Assembly: GCF_015182315.1 (NCBI RefSeq)
Contig: NZ_PRDL01000001.1
Location: forward strand, 2,480,001-2,544,000
Origin: Cellvibrio polysaccharolyticus
GTDB taxonomy: Bacteria; Pseudomonadota; Gammaproteobacteria; Pseudomonadales; Cellvibrionaceae
Direction: 5' to 3'
Length of the DNA: 64,000 bases
Notes under the pieces: model-generated
Seen by the model: the letters and a program-made list of their open reading frames with translations, nothing else
Told to the model about the DNA's origin: nothing
Databases searched by the model: none
Part shown: in pieces, positions 51,642 through 60,140 of the stretch
How the letters are laid out: every line of letters begins with the position of its first letter
How positions within the stretch are numbered: the first letter of the stretch is position 1
Translations under genes and position numbers: made by a program

Positions 51642-52931
51642 TCAGCGATCCAGCGCTGGCAATACCAACCTGAAACGTGCACCGCCCAAGGCAGCACAGC
51701 GCGTCACGGCTACGCGCCCTTCATGCCATTTCATAACTTCCACCACAATGGCAAGACCAAGGCCGAAATGGGGTTCAGCACTGGCCCCAGGCGCATCCAG
51801 CCGCACAAAGGGCTGCAGAATGCGTTCAAGATCAGCATCAGCGATGCCTGAGCCGTCATCACTGATATCAATAAATACCTGTTGATCCTCGCGGCCAATG
51901 CGAATCTGCACCCGGGTGCGCGCATAACGACAGGCATTGACCACAATATTGCTCAGTGCCCGTTCGAACCAGAGCGGATTAATGGCAGCGCGTATCGGTG
52001 CATCGGGCACGTCAATGGATAAGGTGAGCTGATGTTGCAGCAATAAAGGCGCTATGGTTTCGCGATAATTCGCTATCCAGGAGTTCAGCGCCAGCGGTTG
52101 AAACGTCAGCGTGAGTGCAGTGCGCGATAAACTGGCGTATTCCAGAAACGAATTCACCATCGCTTCCATCCGGTTAACGTCCTGTTCCATTCGCTCCGCC
52201 AGCCGACGGGTTTGTTGAGCATCTTCCGACTCCTGCAAGGCATCAAGCCCGAAGCGCAAGCAGGCAATGGGCGTGCGCAAATCATGCGACATGCTTTTAG
52301 CCAGCAAACGGTTTTCGTGCAACAGCTGACTGATTTGCTCTGCCATGCGGTTGAAGCTGTTTTCAAGCGTGGGAATATAACTGAACCTTGACGGCGCCAT
52401 GCGGGTTTCATGCTCCCCTCGTCCGAAGAGTTCGGCAACCCGGGTTAATAGCAACAGCCGGCTCAACAGCGGCCACAACCACAGCAGCAGCAATAGCGCC
52501 AACCCGGCATAGAGCACCAGGGTTAACCACAAACCCAGCGGGTGCTGATCTTCGCCGTCAGGTAAAGCCAATTTGATCAGCCATTGCGGATGCGATGGTA
52601 ATTGGCGCACCAGATAATGCTGCTCGGCCGTCGCCAGCGCGAGGCCGCCCGGCTCGGCAAGCTGCTGCATTAATTCAGGCGGCAACGCCAGCGCATGAAA
52701 GGGTTCGAGAAATAAAGTCAGCCCGAGTGCTTCACTTTGCTTTTGATAATGCGCAGAGAGCTGACCTTCGGACAAAGAGTCAGACTGATTGGCCAGGTAG
52801 TCAACAAGGCGCCCGCCCAGTTGTTCTGTTTGCGTCGGTGTGCCATCGTCGGCGATGCGGTCAATAAAAAAACCGAGCAGAAAAAGCGACAACACACTGG
52901 CAACTATCAAACCGGCTATCAATCGCATCAT
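51642..52931 (-). CDS. Sensor histidine kinase of an envelope two-component system
   Basis: A 429-residue transmembrane histidine kinase. Membrane helices are at residues ~3-23 and ~130-158, enclosing a ~105-residue periplasmic sensor; a HAMP-like linker follows. The phospho-acceptor box is MSHDLRTPIACLRFGLD near residue 215, the N-box is NIVVNACRYA near 335, and the G-boxes are DISDDGSGI and FGLGLAIV near 365-400. It lies 4 bp after the response-regulator stop and forms a pair with it. Confidence 0.94.
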   Translation of the reverse strand: MMRLIAGLIVASVLSLFLLGFFIDRIADDGTPTQTEQLGGRLVDYLANQSDSLSEGQLSAHYQKQSEALGLTLFLEPFHALALPPELMQQLAEPGGLALATAEQHYLVRQLPSHPQWLIKLALPDGEDQHPLGLWLTLVLYAGLALLLLLWLWPLLSRLLLLTRVAELFGRGEHETRMAPSRFSYIPTLENSFNRMAEQISQLLHENRLLAKSMSHDLRTPIACLRFGLDALQESEDAQQTRRLAERMEQDVNRMEAMVNSFLEYASLSRTALTLTFQPLALNSWIANYRETIAPLLLQHQLTLSIDVPDAPIRAAINPLWFERALSNIVVNACRYARTRVQIRIGREDQQVFIDISDDGSGIADADLERILQPFVRLDAPGASAEPHFGLGLAIVVEVMKWHEGRVAVTRCAALGGARFRLVLPALDR

Positions 52932-52934
52932 GGT

Positions 52935-53645
52935 TTATGCCCAGGCATCTGCAACAAATAAATACCCCTCTCCCCATACCGTTTTAATCCGTTGCGGCTG
53001 GCTGCTGTTATCGCCAAGCTTACGGCGCAATACCGAAATCAACATATCCACGCGGCGATCAAGGCCGTCATAATCGCGGCCGGTCATTTCCCGAAACACA
53101 TCCTGCCGCCCCAACACCACACCCGCCTGGCGAGCAAGAAACCAGAGCAATTTGAATTCGGTGGCCGACAGGTTTATTTCTTCATCGGCCAGGTTGACGC
53201 GCCGCGAGGAGTAATCAAGTAATAGTTTGCCAAATTGCAAGCGCTCGGCCTGCAGTGGCGATTGCTGCTGATATTTCTGGTGCTGCCGCAAAATACTGTT
53301 CAGCCTTGCCAGCAAGGCACGCGGTCTGACCGGTTTTACCAGATAATCATTGGCACCACTTTCCAGTGCCAGTACTTCATCCAGCTCTTCGCCCTGCGCG
53401 GTTAACATCAGCACCGGAATATCGGATTGCTGACGGATATGTCGGCAAATTTCCAGGCCGTTAACGCCGGGCAACATCAGGTCAAGCAAAATCACATCGG
53501 CGCCCGCTGTTTGCCATTGCTGCAAGGCTTCATCACCGCGAGCAAAATGCACCACGTTAAAACCTTTCGATTGCAAATAGTCGGCAATCCAGGCAGCCAA
53601 AGCGAGATCATCCTCGACCAATAATACGGTGCCGTAGGGCTCCAT
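52935..53645 (-). CDS. OmpR/PhoB-family response regulator
   Basis: A 236-residue response regulator. The receiver has the acidic pair LVEDDLAL, the phospho-acceptor Asp in VILLDLMLPGVNG near residue 55 and the Lys in YLVKPVRPRALL near 105. The C-terminal winged helix (~135-232) ends DRRVDMLISVLRRKLGD and IKTVWGEGYLF, the OmpR/PhoB signature. It likely binds direct repeats such as those at 55842-55857 and 57107-57123. Confidence 0.95.
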   Translation of the reverse strand: MEPYGTVLLVEDDLALAAWIADYLQSKGFNVVHFARGDEALQQWQTAGADVILLDLMLPGVNGLEICRHIRQQSDIPVLMLTAQGEELDEVLALESGANDYLVKPVRPRALLARLNSILRQHQKYQQQSPLQAERLQFGKLLLDYSSRRVNLADEEINLSATEFKLLWFLARQAGVVLGRQDVFREMTGRDYDGLDRRVDMLISVLRRKLGDNSSQPQRIKTVWGEGYLFVADAWA

Positions 53646-53718
53646 GATTTTCTCCTGTCGGATGCGCAGGCTCCCACTCTGGCAGAATGAAATACCCGCG
53701 CTGCCAATAACGTCAACA

Positions 53719-55761
53719 TTAAAAGCGCAGCTTCATTGCCACATAAGGGAAGATGCCCAAATCGTCTTCGGTGTTAATACGGTAGCCCTGCTCACTGTCG
53801 TTGTTCAGCAAGTAATAGCCACTGACATTTTCACGGTTATAAAGATTTCTCACCGCCATCGTGTATTCCACCGGATGGTTAAACAACTCGGCGGAACGAC
53901 GGAATTCCACATCCAACCGGTGATAGAACGGCAAACGTTTGCTGTTCAACTCACCGTACTCCGGCAACAAATAATCCGGATGCCAGGGGTTTTGTTTTGC
54001 GCCGACAATCGGCGAATACAAACTGCCGGAACGACCGGTAAACACCGCACCAAAGGTCCACGCCTTGCTCAATTCATAATTGAATACTGCCTGCACCACA
54101 ATCGGCGTATCCAGCCGATAGGCGGTGGATTTTTCCGTTATCGGATCGGTTCGTTCCGATTGTGAATAGCTCACTGCAAGCCAACCGGACCACCTGTCCT
54201 CCCGCACTTTTTCCAGCATCAATTCAATGCCTCGACTGGTGCCTTTGACATCACTGACATAGCGTAACTTTTCGGCATCCTGCTGCGGATCAAGCGCGCG
54301 CGGCAAATGGCGCATGGTTTTCCGGTAGCCCTCCAGCTTGAGATTCCAACCCAACAGGCTGTAACGAAATCCGGCGGCGTAATGATCCGAGCCTGGCGAT
54401 TGCAATAACGAGTTACCGGTTTCCGGCAAGGATTTATCGAGTTCAGCCATTTGCTGGTGACGACCGGCACTGGCGATCAACTCAAGCCCTGGAGTAACAA
54501 ACCAGCTGACACGGGCGCGCGGCGCGAACAGCGATTCATCGCTGTATTCCTGTTTGTCATAGCGACCGCCAATCTCCCAGGTTAATGAGGGAATCACTTG
54601 CCATGTGGTACTCAGCCAGGCGGCCTGATACGGCCTGTTCACCTTGTCGCTGCCCTGCTCCCGTTCACCGCGATTGGCTTCACAATCCTGCTGGTGATCG
54701 GTGCAGTAATACATAATCATATCGTACTGATAGTCAGCTTCGCGCTGACCAGCTTCCACACCCGCCTGCCACGACAACCATTCCGTTACAGGTTGCTGCC
54801 AGACAAGCTGCACTTCATAAATATCTTCCTGCACGCGGTAAAATTGTTCGCTACCAAAACCCACGTGATCGCGTTGCGTCAGGCTGAGCAGAGACGCGGT
54901 AAAGGTTTGTTCCTGCTGCCCGATCGCTTCATAACGTAACTGTCGGCTTTGCCAGCGGTTGTTAATAAAAGCATCACCGATCACATCCGGATCAATACGC
55001 CCGGCTTCGGACGCCTCCGACAAATGCAGCCCGGCCTCTTCATCGACACCCAGCACTGTGAGGGTCAGTTTGTGCTGCTCATGCGGCTGCCACTGATAGC
55101 GCAGCTGATAATCATGAAGTGTGGGCAGGCGATTGATTTGTTCGCCATCGTCCAGTTCTTCGCCATCTTCCAAAAAAAACTGCATGGTGCTTAACCGGTA
55201 ACTCGTATAAAAACGCTGGGTTTCACTCAGCGCGCCCTCAAAGAGCAAGGAGGTGCGCAACATATTGAGGTCTACCACCGTTTCTATCGGTTGATCACGG
55301 GGATCACGCAAACGCACATCAAAAACAGCACCGGTAGCGTTGCCGTAAGGCGCGGCAAACGCAGCGGGATATAACGTAAAATCCTGCAGCAAATCGCCAT
55401 TAATCGCGCTGCCATACAACTGATTCAACAACGGGCCGGTGCGCTGTCCGTCCACCATAAAGTGGTTGTCACGCGGTGAAGAACCGCGCACCGCCGGTGC
55501 AGACTCAGCCGTGTCGTAGACCACGCCGGGCAAGGTATAAATGGCTTGTATCGGATCGCCCATTTGACCGGCGACACTTAATAATTTTTCTGCCTCATAG
55601 CTGACCTCGGCAGACGAACGCCCCCGCTCTCCTCTCACCAGCAATTGTTCTATCTCCGCAGAAGATGACCCGGTATTTTTTGGTTGGGCGCGCAACACCG
55701 ATGAATGCGAGGCTATCGCAACGGCTAACAGGGATAAAACAAAGGGTTTGGCGTAACTCAC
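53719..55761 (-). CDS. TonB-dependent receptor linked to the two-component system
   Basis: A 680-residue outer-membrane receptor. A GTG at 55761 with GGAG 9 bases upstream gives a clean signal peptide (SYAKPFVLSLLAVAIA); the ATG at 55806 would add an unlikely leader. The plug is present in a shortened form (QAIYTLPGVVYDTAESAPAVRGSSPRDNHFMVDGQRTGPLLNQLYGS and FAAPYGNATGAVFDVRLR regions), followed by a barrel ending FPYVAMKLRF. No siderophore motif is recognised. It is inserted between the regulator pair and the DUF3019/MipA genes, a variation on the MipA-DUF3019-regulator-kinase set I recall from Shewanella, so the substrate is unknown. Confidence 0.88.
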   Translation of the reverse strand: MSYAKPFVLSLLAVAIASHSSVLRAQPKNTGSSSAEIEQLLVRGERGRSSAEVSYEAEKLLSVAGQMGDPIQAIYTLPGVVYDTAESAPAVRGSSPRDNHFMVDGQRTGPLLNQLYGSAINGDLLQDFTLYPAAFAAPYGNATGAVFDVRLRDPRDQPIETVVDLNMLRTSLLFEGALSETQRFYTSYRLSTMQFFLEDGEELDDGEQINRLPTLHDYQLRYQWQPHEQHKLTLTVLGVDEEAGLHLSEASEAGRIDPDVIGDAFINNRWQSRQLRYEAIGQQEQTFTASLLSLTQRDHVGFGSEQFYRVQEDIYEVQLVWQQPVTEWLSWQAGVEAGQREADYQYDMIMYYCTDHQQDCEANRGEREQGSDKVNRPYQAAWLSTTWQVIPSLTWEIGGRYDKQEYSDESLFAPRARVSWFVTPGLELIASAGRHQQMAELDKSLPETGNSLLQSPGSDHYAAGFRYSLLGWNLKLEGYRKTMRHLPRALDPQQDAEKLRYVSDVKGTSRGIELMLEKVREDRWSGWLAVSYSQSERTDPITEKSTAYRLDTPIVVQAVFNYELSKAWTFGAVFTGRSGSLYSPIVGAKQNPWHPDYLLPEYGELNSKRLPFYHRLDVEFRRSAELFNHPVEYTMAVRNLYNRENVSGYYLLNNDSEQGYRINTEDDLGIFPYVAMKLRF

Positions 55762-55841
55762 AGCATTAGTCTCCGATATGAATAATGCTGTTATTGTGGT
55801 GAACACGACGACCGGATGATTTAGTCAGGTTGTTAGCAAAA

Positions 55842-55857
55842 TGTCAGTAACTGTCAG
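55842..55857. promoter_or_regulatory. Direct-repeat site upstream of the TonB receptor
   Basis: TGTCAG at 55842-55847 and 55852-55857 are spaced 10 bp apart (one helical turn), with weaker TGTTAG and AGTCAG just upstream at 55831 and 55823. It is 81-96 bp before the receptor GTG, the arrangement of OmpR/PhoB-family regulator sites. A related pair precedes mipA. Confidence 0.55.
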
Positions 55858-55858
55858 A

Positions 55859-56257
55859 TCAAAAGCGCCGCCACAAGCGTTTTTTATGCGTATCCTGCAC
55901 CCAGCTGACTTCCACCTTTCCCGTCGCCAACGTTTCTGCCGGGACGCCATCCGGTAGCATCCTGCGCAAACTCAGCAACCGGGTGCGGGTGTCGGCAAAC
56001 GACCACTGCCATTCCCCACGGGAGGCCTCGGCCCAGCACTGCAATAGCTGCTCATCAAGATAAAGGCACACCGCCTCCGCTTGCTGCAACTGCCACTGTA
56101 TTTGCACCTGCGCATGACACTGCCGCCCTTCCTGCAAGGTGACACAAGTCGTTGGCCATAGCGTCAATGCCGTTTGCGCATGAACAACGGATGATAAAAA
56201 CGCACTGGCCAGCCCGAGCAGCCAGGCGCGCTTAAAACAGATAACGAACCAGGCCAA
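55859..56257 (-). CDS. DUF3019 family exported protein
   Basis: A protein of about 132 residues if begun at TTG 56257, with an uncleaved-looking or cleaved signal (WLLGLASAFLSSVVHAQ). The frame is open back to 56341, inside mipA, and the true start is uncertain. The mature part (LTLWPTTCVTLQEGRQCHAQVQIQW, EAVCLYLDEQLLQCW) carries four cysteines and matches the DUF3019 pattern. DUF3019 proteins often adjoin MipA/OmpV, a response regulator and a kinase in Shewanella-like genomes. It overlaps the mipA stop by ~26 bp. Confidence 0.7.
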   Translation of the reverse strand: MAWFVICFKRAWLLGLASAFLSSVVHAQTALTLWPTTCVTLQEGRQCHAQVQIQWQLQQAEAVCLYLDEQLLQCWAEASRGEWQWSFADTRTRLLSLRRMLPDGVPAETLATGKVEVSWVQDTHKKRLWRRF

Positions 56258-57047
56258 ACGACACCAGCTCCTTATTGCCACGGGTGAGAGGGCTACGGGA
56301 AAAACTGTTTGAATACCAGTTTCCACCCACGCCCGTTTCAAAAATCCAGCGTGTGCTCAGCGGATAAACACCGACTACACCGCTGTGCCAGCGCCACCCC
56401 TGATCCGCCCTGTAAACCGGGCGGCCAGCACGACTCTCCGCTGGCGTAACGCCGTAGTAATAATCCACCAGCGACGCGCTGTACCACTTGAGCTCGCTGT
56501 TCAAGTAAATATCCCAGTTACTTTTTTCGAAGCGAACACCATAAAACGCGCTGGCAACACTGCCTTGGTGCGTTCGCAAATCGCGCCCCCAATTCAGGCT
56601 TAGCAATTGTTTGTCGGTTGCCTGGTATTGATAGCGGAAACCGAGCAAAAGATCGTCTTCGCGATCATTCAGCCCCTCCAGCGCCCTGGTGCGAATGCCT
56701 TCCGCTGCCCCCACCGTTGGCCCGAAAGCTTCGTGGTTGCTCGCCAGAACCAGAGAAAATTCATGCAGGTCATTGCGCTGAAGTCGATACCCCAGCGTGG
56801 CATCGTCCACCAATCGGCCCGCTCGCAAGCCGGGTGTTTCCATAAACAGGTTTTTGTATTCCAGCGCGAACAACAATTGCAGTTGCGGCTTTTTATTCTG
56901 CTCATCGTCAAACTCAGGGATCAGGTTGTAACTGTGGTTAATGCCCAACCCCAACCCGAGCTGCCACGAAAAATCCGCAGGCGCGGCATAGGCTGGCGCG
57001 GCCAATGAAAGGCAGCCAATTAACAGCGATGACAACAGCTTTTTCAT
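56232..57047 (-). CDS. MipA/OmpV family outer-membrane protein
   Basis: A 271-residue protein with a signal peptide (residues ~1-21, KKLLSSLLIGCLSLAAPAYAA). The mature domain begins FSWQLGLGLGINHSYNLIPEFDDEQ and continues in alternating strand pattern to a C-terminal aromatic Phe (LVSFGLVRYLF), as expected for an outer-membrane barrel. MipA was described as a scaffold for murein-synthesis enzymes in E. coli; the wider OmpV family has porin-like or stress roles. First gene of the MipA-DUF3019-TonB-RR-HK group. Confidence 0.9.
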   Translation of the reverse strand: MKKLLSSLLIGCLSLAAPAYAAPADFSWQLGLGLGINHSYNLIPEFDDEQNKKPQLQLLFALEYKNLFMETPGLRAGRLVDDATLGYRLQRNDLHEFSLVLASNHEAFGPTVGAAEGIRTRALEGLNDREDDLLLGFRYQYQATDKQLLSLNWGRDLRTHQGSVASAFYGVRFEKSNWDIYLNSELKWYSASLVDYYYGVTPAESRAGRPVYRADQGWRWHSGVVGVYPLSTRWIFETGVGGNWYSNSFSRSPLTRGNKELVSFGLVRYLF

Positions 57048-57106
57048 GAGGGGAAACCGGCTGGCCGATAAAAGGCGCCACTGTAGCGAATAACGGAAGA
57101 AAAAGT

Positions 57107-57123
57107 TGTCCGAAAAATGTCAG
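57107..57123. promoter_or_regulatory. Direct-repeat site upstream of mipA
   Basis: TGTCCG (57107-57112) and TGTCAG (57118-57123) are 11 bp apart and lie 60-76 bp before the mipA ATG. They resemble, in sequence and orientation, the pair at 55842-55857 before the TonB receptor, suggesting a shared regulator. Confidence 0.5.
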
Positions 57124-57204
57124 AAATTCGAGGAGGAAAACGCACAGGTGGTTACATCAGAAGGGATCGCAGCAAACACGCAGAATGACTTTTAAAAACA
57201 CGGA

Positions 57205-57240
57205 TAAAAAACGCAGCAACCCGCTATGGAGTTGCTGCGA
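57205..57240 (-). terminator. Terminator of ffh
   Basis: On the minus strand CGCAGCAAC and GTTGCTGCG pair around a loop of about 10 bases and are followed by TTTTTTATCC, ten bases after the ffh stop. Confidence 0.9.
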
Positions 57241-57249
57241 TCGAAGGGA

Positions 57250-58629
57250 TTAACGCGGGCCCATGCCTGGTGGCAAACCGCCACCGGGAGGCAGCATACC
57301 GCCCATGCCGCGCATCATTTTCGCCATGCCGTTGCCTTTCATCTTTTGCATCATTTTCGCCATTTGCTTGTACTGCTTGAGCAAACGGTTCAGATCCTGA
57401 ATCTGGGTTCCGGAACCCTGAGTAATACGGCGCTTTCTTGAACCGTTCAAATCGTCCGGGTTGCGGCGCTCTTCCGGTGTCATGGAATTGATGATGGCTT
57501 CCATGGTTTTGAATTGCTTGGTCATATTGGCTTGCTGGGCCATCTGCGCCATATTGCCCATGCCAGGCAATTTGTCGAGCATGGAGGTCAAACCACCCAT
57601 GTTTTGCATTTGCTGTAACTGGTCGCGCAGGTCTTCAAGGTTGAAGCGCTGCCCTTTAACCACCTTTTTAACCAGCTTGTCGGCTTTTTCCTTATCGATG
57701 CTGCGCTCGGCCTGCTCGATCAGCGACAGCACGTCACCCATACCGAGAATACGCGAGGCAATACGATCCGGATGGAAGGGTTCCAGGGCATCCACTTTCT
57801 CGCCAACGCCCAAAAATTTGATGGGCTTACCGGTGATCTGACGCACCGACAAAGCCGCACCACCACGGGCATCACCGTCTGCTTTGGTAAGAATAATACC
57901 GGTCAGCGGCAAGGCTTCGTTGAAGGCTTTGGCGGTATTCACCGCATCCTGGCCGATCATGGCATCAATCACGAACAGGGTTTCTACCGGCTTGATTGCC
58001 TGATGCAGGTCCTGAATCTCTTTCATCAGGTCGCTATCAATGTGCAAACGGCCTGCGGTATCCACGATAACGACATCAAAAAATTGACGTTTGGCATGAT
58101 CAATGGCGCCACGCGCAATGGCAACCGGCTGCTGGTCGCTGCTGGAGGGGAAAAATTCAACACCTACTTCAGTGGCCAGCGTTTCCAACTGCTTGATCGC
58201 GGCCGGGCGGTAAATATCCGCACTGACCACGAGGACTTTTTTCTTTTCACGCTCTTTCAGAAAGCGCGCCAGCTTGGCAACGGAGGTAGTTTTACCCGCC
58301 CCTTGCAAGCCTGCCATCAAAACAACGGCCGGTGGCTGTGCTGCCAGATCAAGGCTTTCGTTGGCTGCGCCCATTACCGAAACCAGTTCATTTTGAACAA
58401 TCTTGATAAACTGCTGGCCCGGGTTAAGTGCCTTGGCAATCTGCTGCCCCAGCGCCTGGCTACGAACCTGATCAATAAAGGTTTTTACCACAGGCAAGGC
58501 TACGTCGGCCTCCAGCAATGCTTTGCGAACATCGCGCAAGGCATCCTTGATATTATCGTCACTCAGGCGAGCCTTTCCGGTAATGCTCCGTAGGGTGTGA
58601 GATAAGCGATCTGTCAGATTTTCAAACAT
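57250..58629 (-). CDS. ffh: Signal recognition particle protein
   Basis: A 459-residue SRP54 homologue that delivers ribosomes making membrane proteins to FtsY. N domain at residues ~1-90, G domain with P-loop GLQGAGKTT near 108, DTAGR near 190, TKADGDARGG near 248. The M domain (from ~300) is methionine-rich and ends MAKMMQKMKGNGMAKMMRG, followed by a glycine/proline tail. The gene ends at a strong terminator and diverges from ypjD. Confidence 0.97.
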   Translation of the reverse strand: MFENLTDRLSHTLRSITGKARLSDDNIKDALRDVRKALLEADVALPVVKTFIDQVRSQALGQQIAKALNPGQQFIKIVQNELVSVMGAANESLDLAAQPPAVVLMAGLQGAGKTTSVAKLARFLKEREKKKVLVVSADIYRPAAIKQLETLATEVGVEFFPSSSDQQPVAIARGAIDHAKRQFFDVVIVDTAGRLHIDSDLMKEIQDLHQAIKPVETLFVIDAMIGQDAVNTAKAFNEALPLTGIILTKADGDARGGAALSVRQITGKPIKFLGVGEKVDALEPFHPDRIASRILGMGDVLSLIEQAERSIDKEKADKLVKKVVKGQRFNLEDLRDQLQQMQNMGGLTSMLDKLPGMGNMAQMAQQANMTKQFKTMEAIINSMTPEERRNPDDLNGSRKRRITQGSGTQIQDLNRLLKQYKQMAKMMQKMKGNGMAKMMRGMGGMLPPGGGLPPGMGPR

Positions 58630-58868
58630 AGGAATTCCGGCTTACTAGCGTTCACAATAATCGCCCGCACGGCGTGGGGCACACTAAATTCGCGATTATA
58701 CCTGCATTCACTCGCAAGGAATAACCGTTTAATCGGCAACGATTATCAACTGCATGCATCTTCTCTTTAGGCGGCGGCTGTGACACACTCCCCTCCGGTA
58801 TTTTTTTCTCAACCAGGTAACGCCGAATCTCCTTTTTTGACGGATAAGGCACTGATACACGGAACCCC

Positions 58869-59669
58869 ATGGCAACCCAATACGCGAACCTGATCGCCAT
58901 CTTTTTGTATGCGATAGCCAGTGTTTATCTGCTTCGCAAAGTGCTGCGCCAGGAAACACCGGAGCGTAATCTGCTGCTCGGTCTGGCACCATTAATTCTT
59001 ATCGTGCACGGGGTGGGTGTTTACGGATTAAGTATCCATCAACACGGCTTCCAGCTGGGCTTTTTTGCTGTTTCGTCATTGATCTTCTGGGTAATTAACC
59101 TGATCGTGTTATTGAGCAGTATTAAAAAGCCGCTGCACAATTTGTTTATCATGCTGTTCCCGCTTTCCGCCCTTTCCGTAGCTGCCTCCATGATTGGCCA
59201 TACGGACAAGCCGGACACCATGTTGAGCTTTACCCTCGCCAGCCATATTTTGCTGTCTATTCTCGCCTACAGCCTGCTGACCATTGCCACCCTTCAGGCC
59301 ATGTTGCTGGCCTACCAGAATCATCAGCTGAAGCACCGCCAGGCGGCAGGCATCATTCGCTTGCTGCCGCCGCTGCAAACCATGGAGTCGCTGTTATTCG
59401 AATTGTTGTGGGCGGGGCAAATTATCCTCACCCTGTCGATTTTGACCGGTATTGTTTTTCTGGATGACATCCTTGCCCAGCGACTCACCCATAAAACCGT
59501 ATTTTCAATACTGGCCTGGTGTATTTATGCTGTGCTGCTGTGGGGTAGACATGCGCTGGGTTGGCGCGGTTACACGGCCATTCGCTGGACTCTGGTAGGG
59601 TTTTCGATGCTGATGCTGGCCTACTTCGGCAGCAAGCTGGTACTGGAAATTATTCTGCAGGACATCTGA
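58869..59669 (+). CDS. ypjD: CcsA/YpjD-like inner-membrane protein
   Basis: A 266-residue protein with about eight hydrophobic helices, beginning ANLIAIFLYAIASVYLL. The segment SFTLASHILLSILAYSLLTIATLQAMLL and the conserved WAGQIILTLSILTGIVF, KTVFSILAWCIYAVLLWGRH and GWRGYTAIRWTLVGF blocks match the CcsA/ResC-type cytochrome c assembly family (YpjD). In pseudomonads this gene also neighbours ffh, divergently. The family has a haem-related role in its CcsA branch; YpjD function is not established. Confidence 0.9.
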   Translation: MATQYANLIAIFLYAIASVYLLRKVLRQETPERNLLLGLAPLILIVHGVGVYGLSIHQHGFQLGFFAVSSLIFWVINLIVLLSSIKKPLHNLFIMLFPLSALSVAASMIGHTDKPDTMLSFTLASHILLSILAYSLLTIATLQAMLLAYQNHQLKHRQAAGIIRLLPPLQTMESLLFELLWAGQIILTLSILTGIVFLDDILAQRLTHKTVFSILAWCIYAVLLWGRHALGWRGYTAIRWTLVGFSMLMLAYFGSKLVLEIILQDI

Positions 59670-59740
59670 GACCTGCGGAAACTCTGAGTCCTGCAGAAAC
59701 TCTGAAATTTGCAGGAGCTCTGAAACTTCCGCTCTGAAAC
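59655..59740. repeat. Degenerate 18-bp tandem repeats at the ypjD 3' end
   Basis: Units begin at 59655, 59673, 59691, 59709 and a partial one at 59727, each of the form (C/T)TGCAG-G/A-A-x-CTCTGAAA-x. The first unit covers the last codons and stop of ypjD; the others are intergenic. Their role is unknown; slippage or stable 3' structure are possible. Confidence 0.75.
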
Positions 59741-59764
59741 TGCCACGCTAAAAATAGACGTTAC

Positions 59765-59811
59765 AAAAAAACAGATGTTTCGCCCGATACCAGAGCGAAA
59801 CATCCATTTTT
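59765..59811. terminator. Bidirectional terminator between ypjD and the small membrane protein
   Basis: GATGTTTCGC (59774-59783) pairs with GCGAAACATC (59795-59804) around an 11-base loop, flanked by A-rich sequence upstream and T-rich sequence downstream. Confidence 0.85.
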
Positions 59812-59812
59812 G

Positions 59813-60028
59813 TTAGTCCCTGCGGTTCATTAATTTGTTCAACAAATAGCCGCCACCGAATGCCAATCCAATCACAATAACCAGACCGATAATCAGTGCC
59901 ACCAGATAAGAAAACGCTTCTCTGACCGGCAAGCCCCAGCCATAAATAGCCAGAAAAATAAAAGCCAGACAGGCAATCAACTGTATTGTTATTGCGCGTC
60001 TGCGTTTGAATTTTCGAAAGAGAGCCAT
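59813..60028 (-). CDS. Small two-helix membrane protein
   Basis: A 71-residue protein; the ATG at 60028 has AGGGG upstream. A basic N-terminus (FRKFKRRR) precedes two hydrophobic helices (IQLIACLAFIFLAIYGW and YLVALIIGLVIVIGLAF), and the C-terminus is NKLMNRRD. A basic cytosolic N-terminus suggests in-in topology. I do not recognise a family. It is independent of its neighbours, with a terminator downstream. Confidence 0.7.
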   Translation of the reverse strand: MALFRKFKRRRAITIQLIACLAFIFLAIYGWGLPVREAFSYLVALIIGLVIVIGLAFGGGYLLNKLMNRRD

Positions 60029-60140
60029 GGCTTTCCCCTGTAATATTGGGATCACCACTATGGGTGATCAGAAAAAGTTGCCGTACCTCTAGCAACGCAG
60101 ACCGCTGACAAACGCACAGGCCTTTATGGCACAGCTGAAA

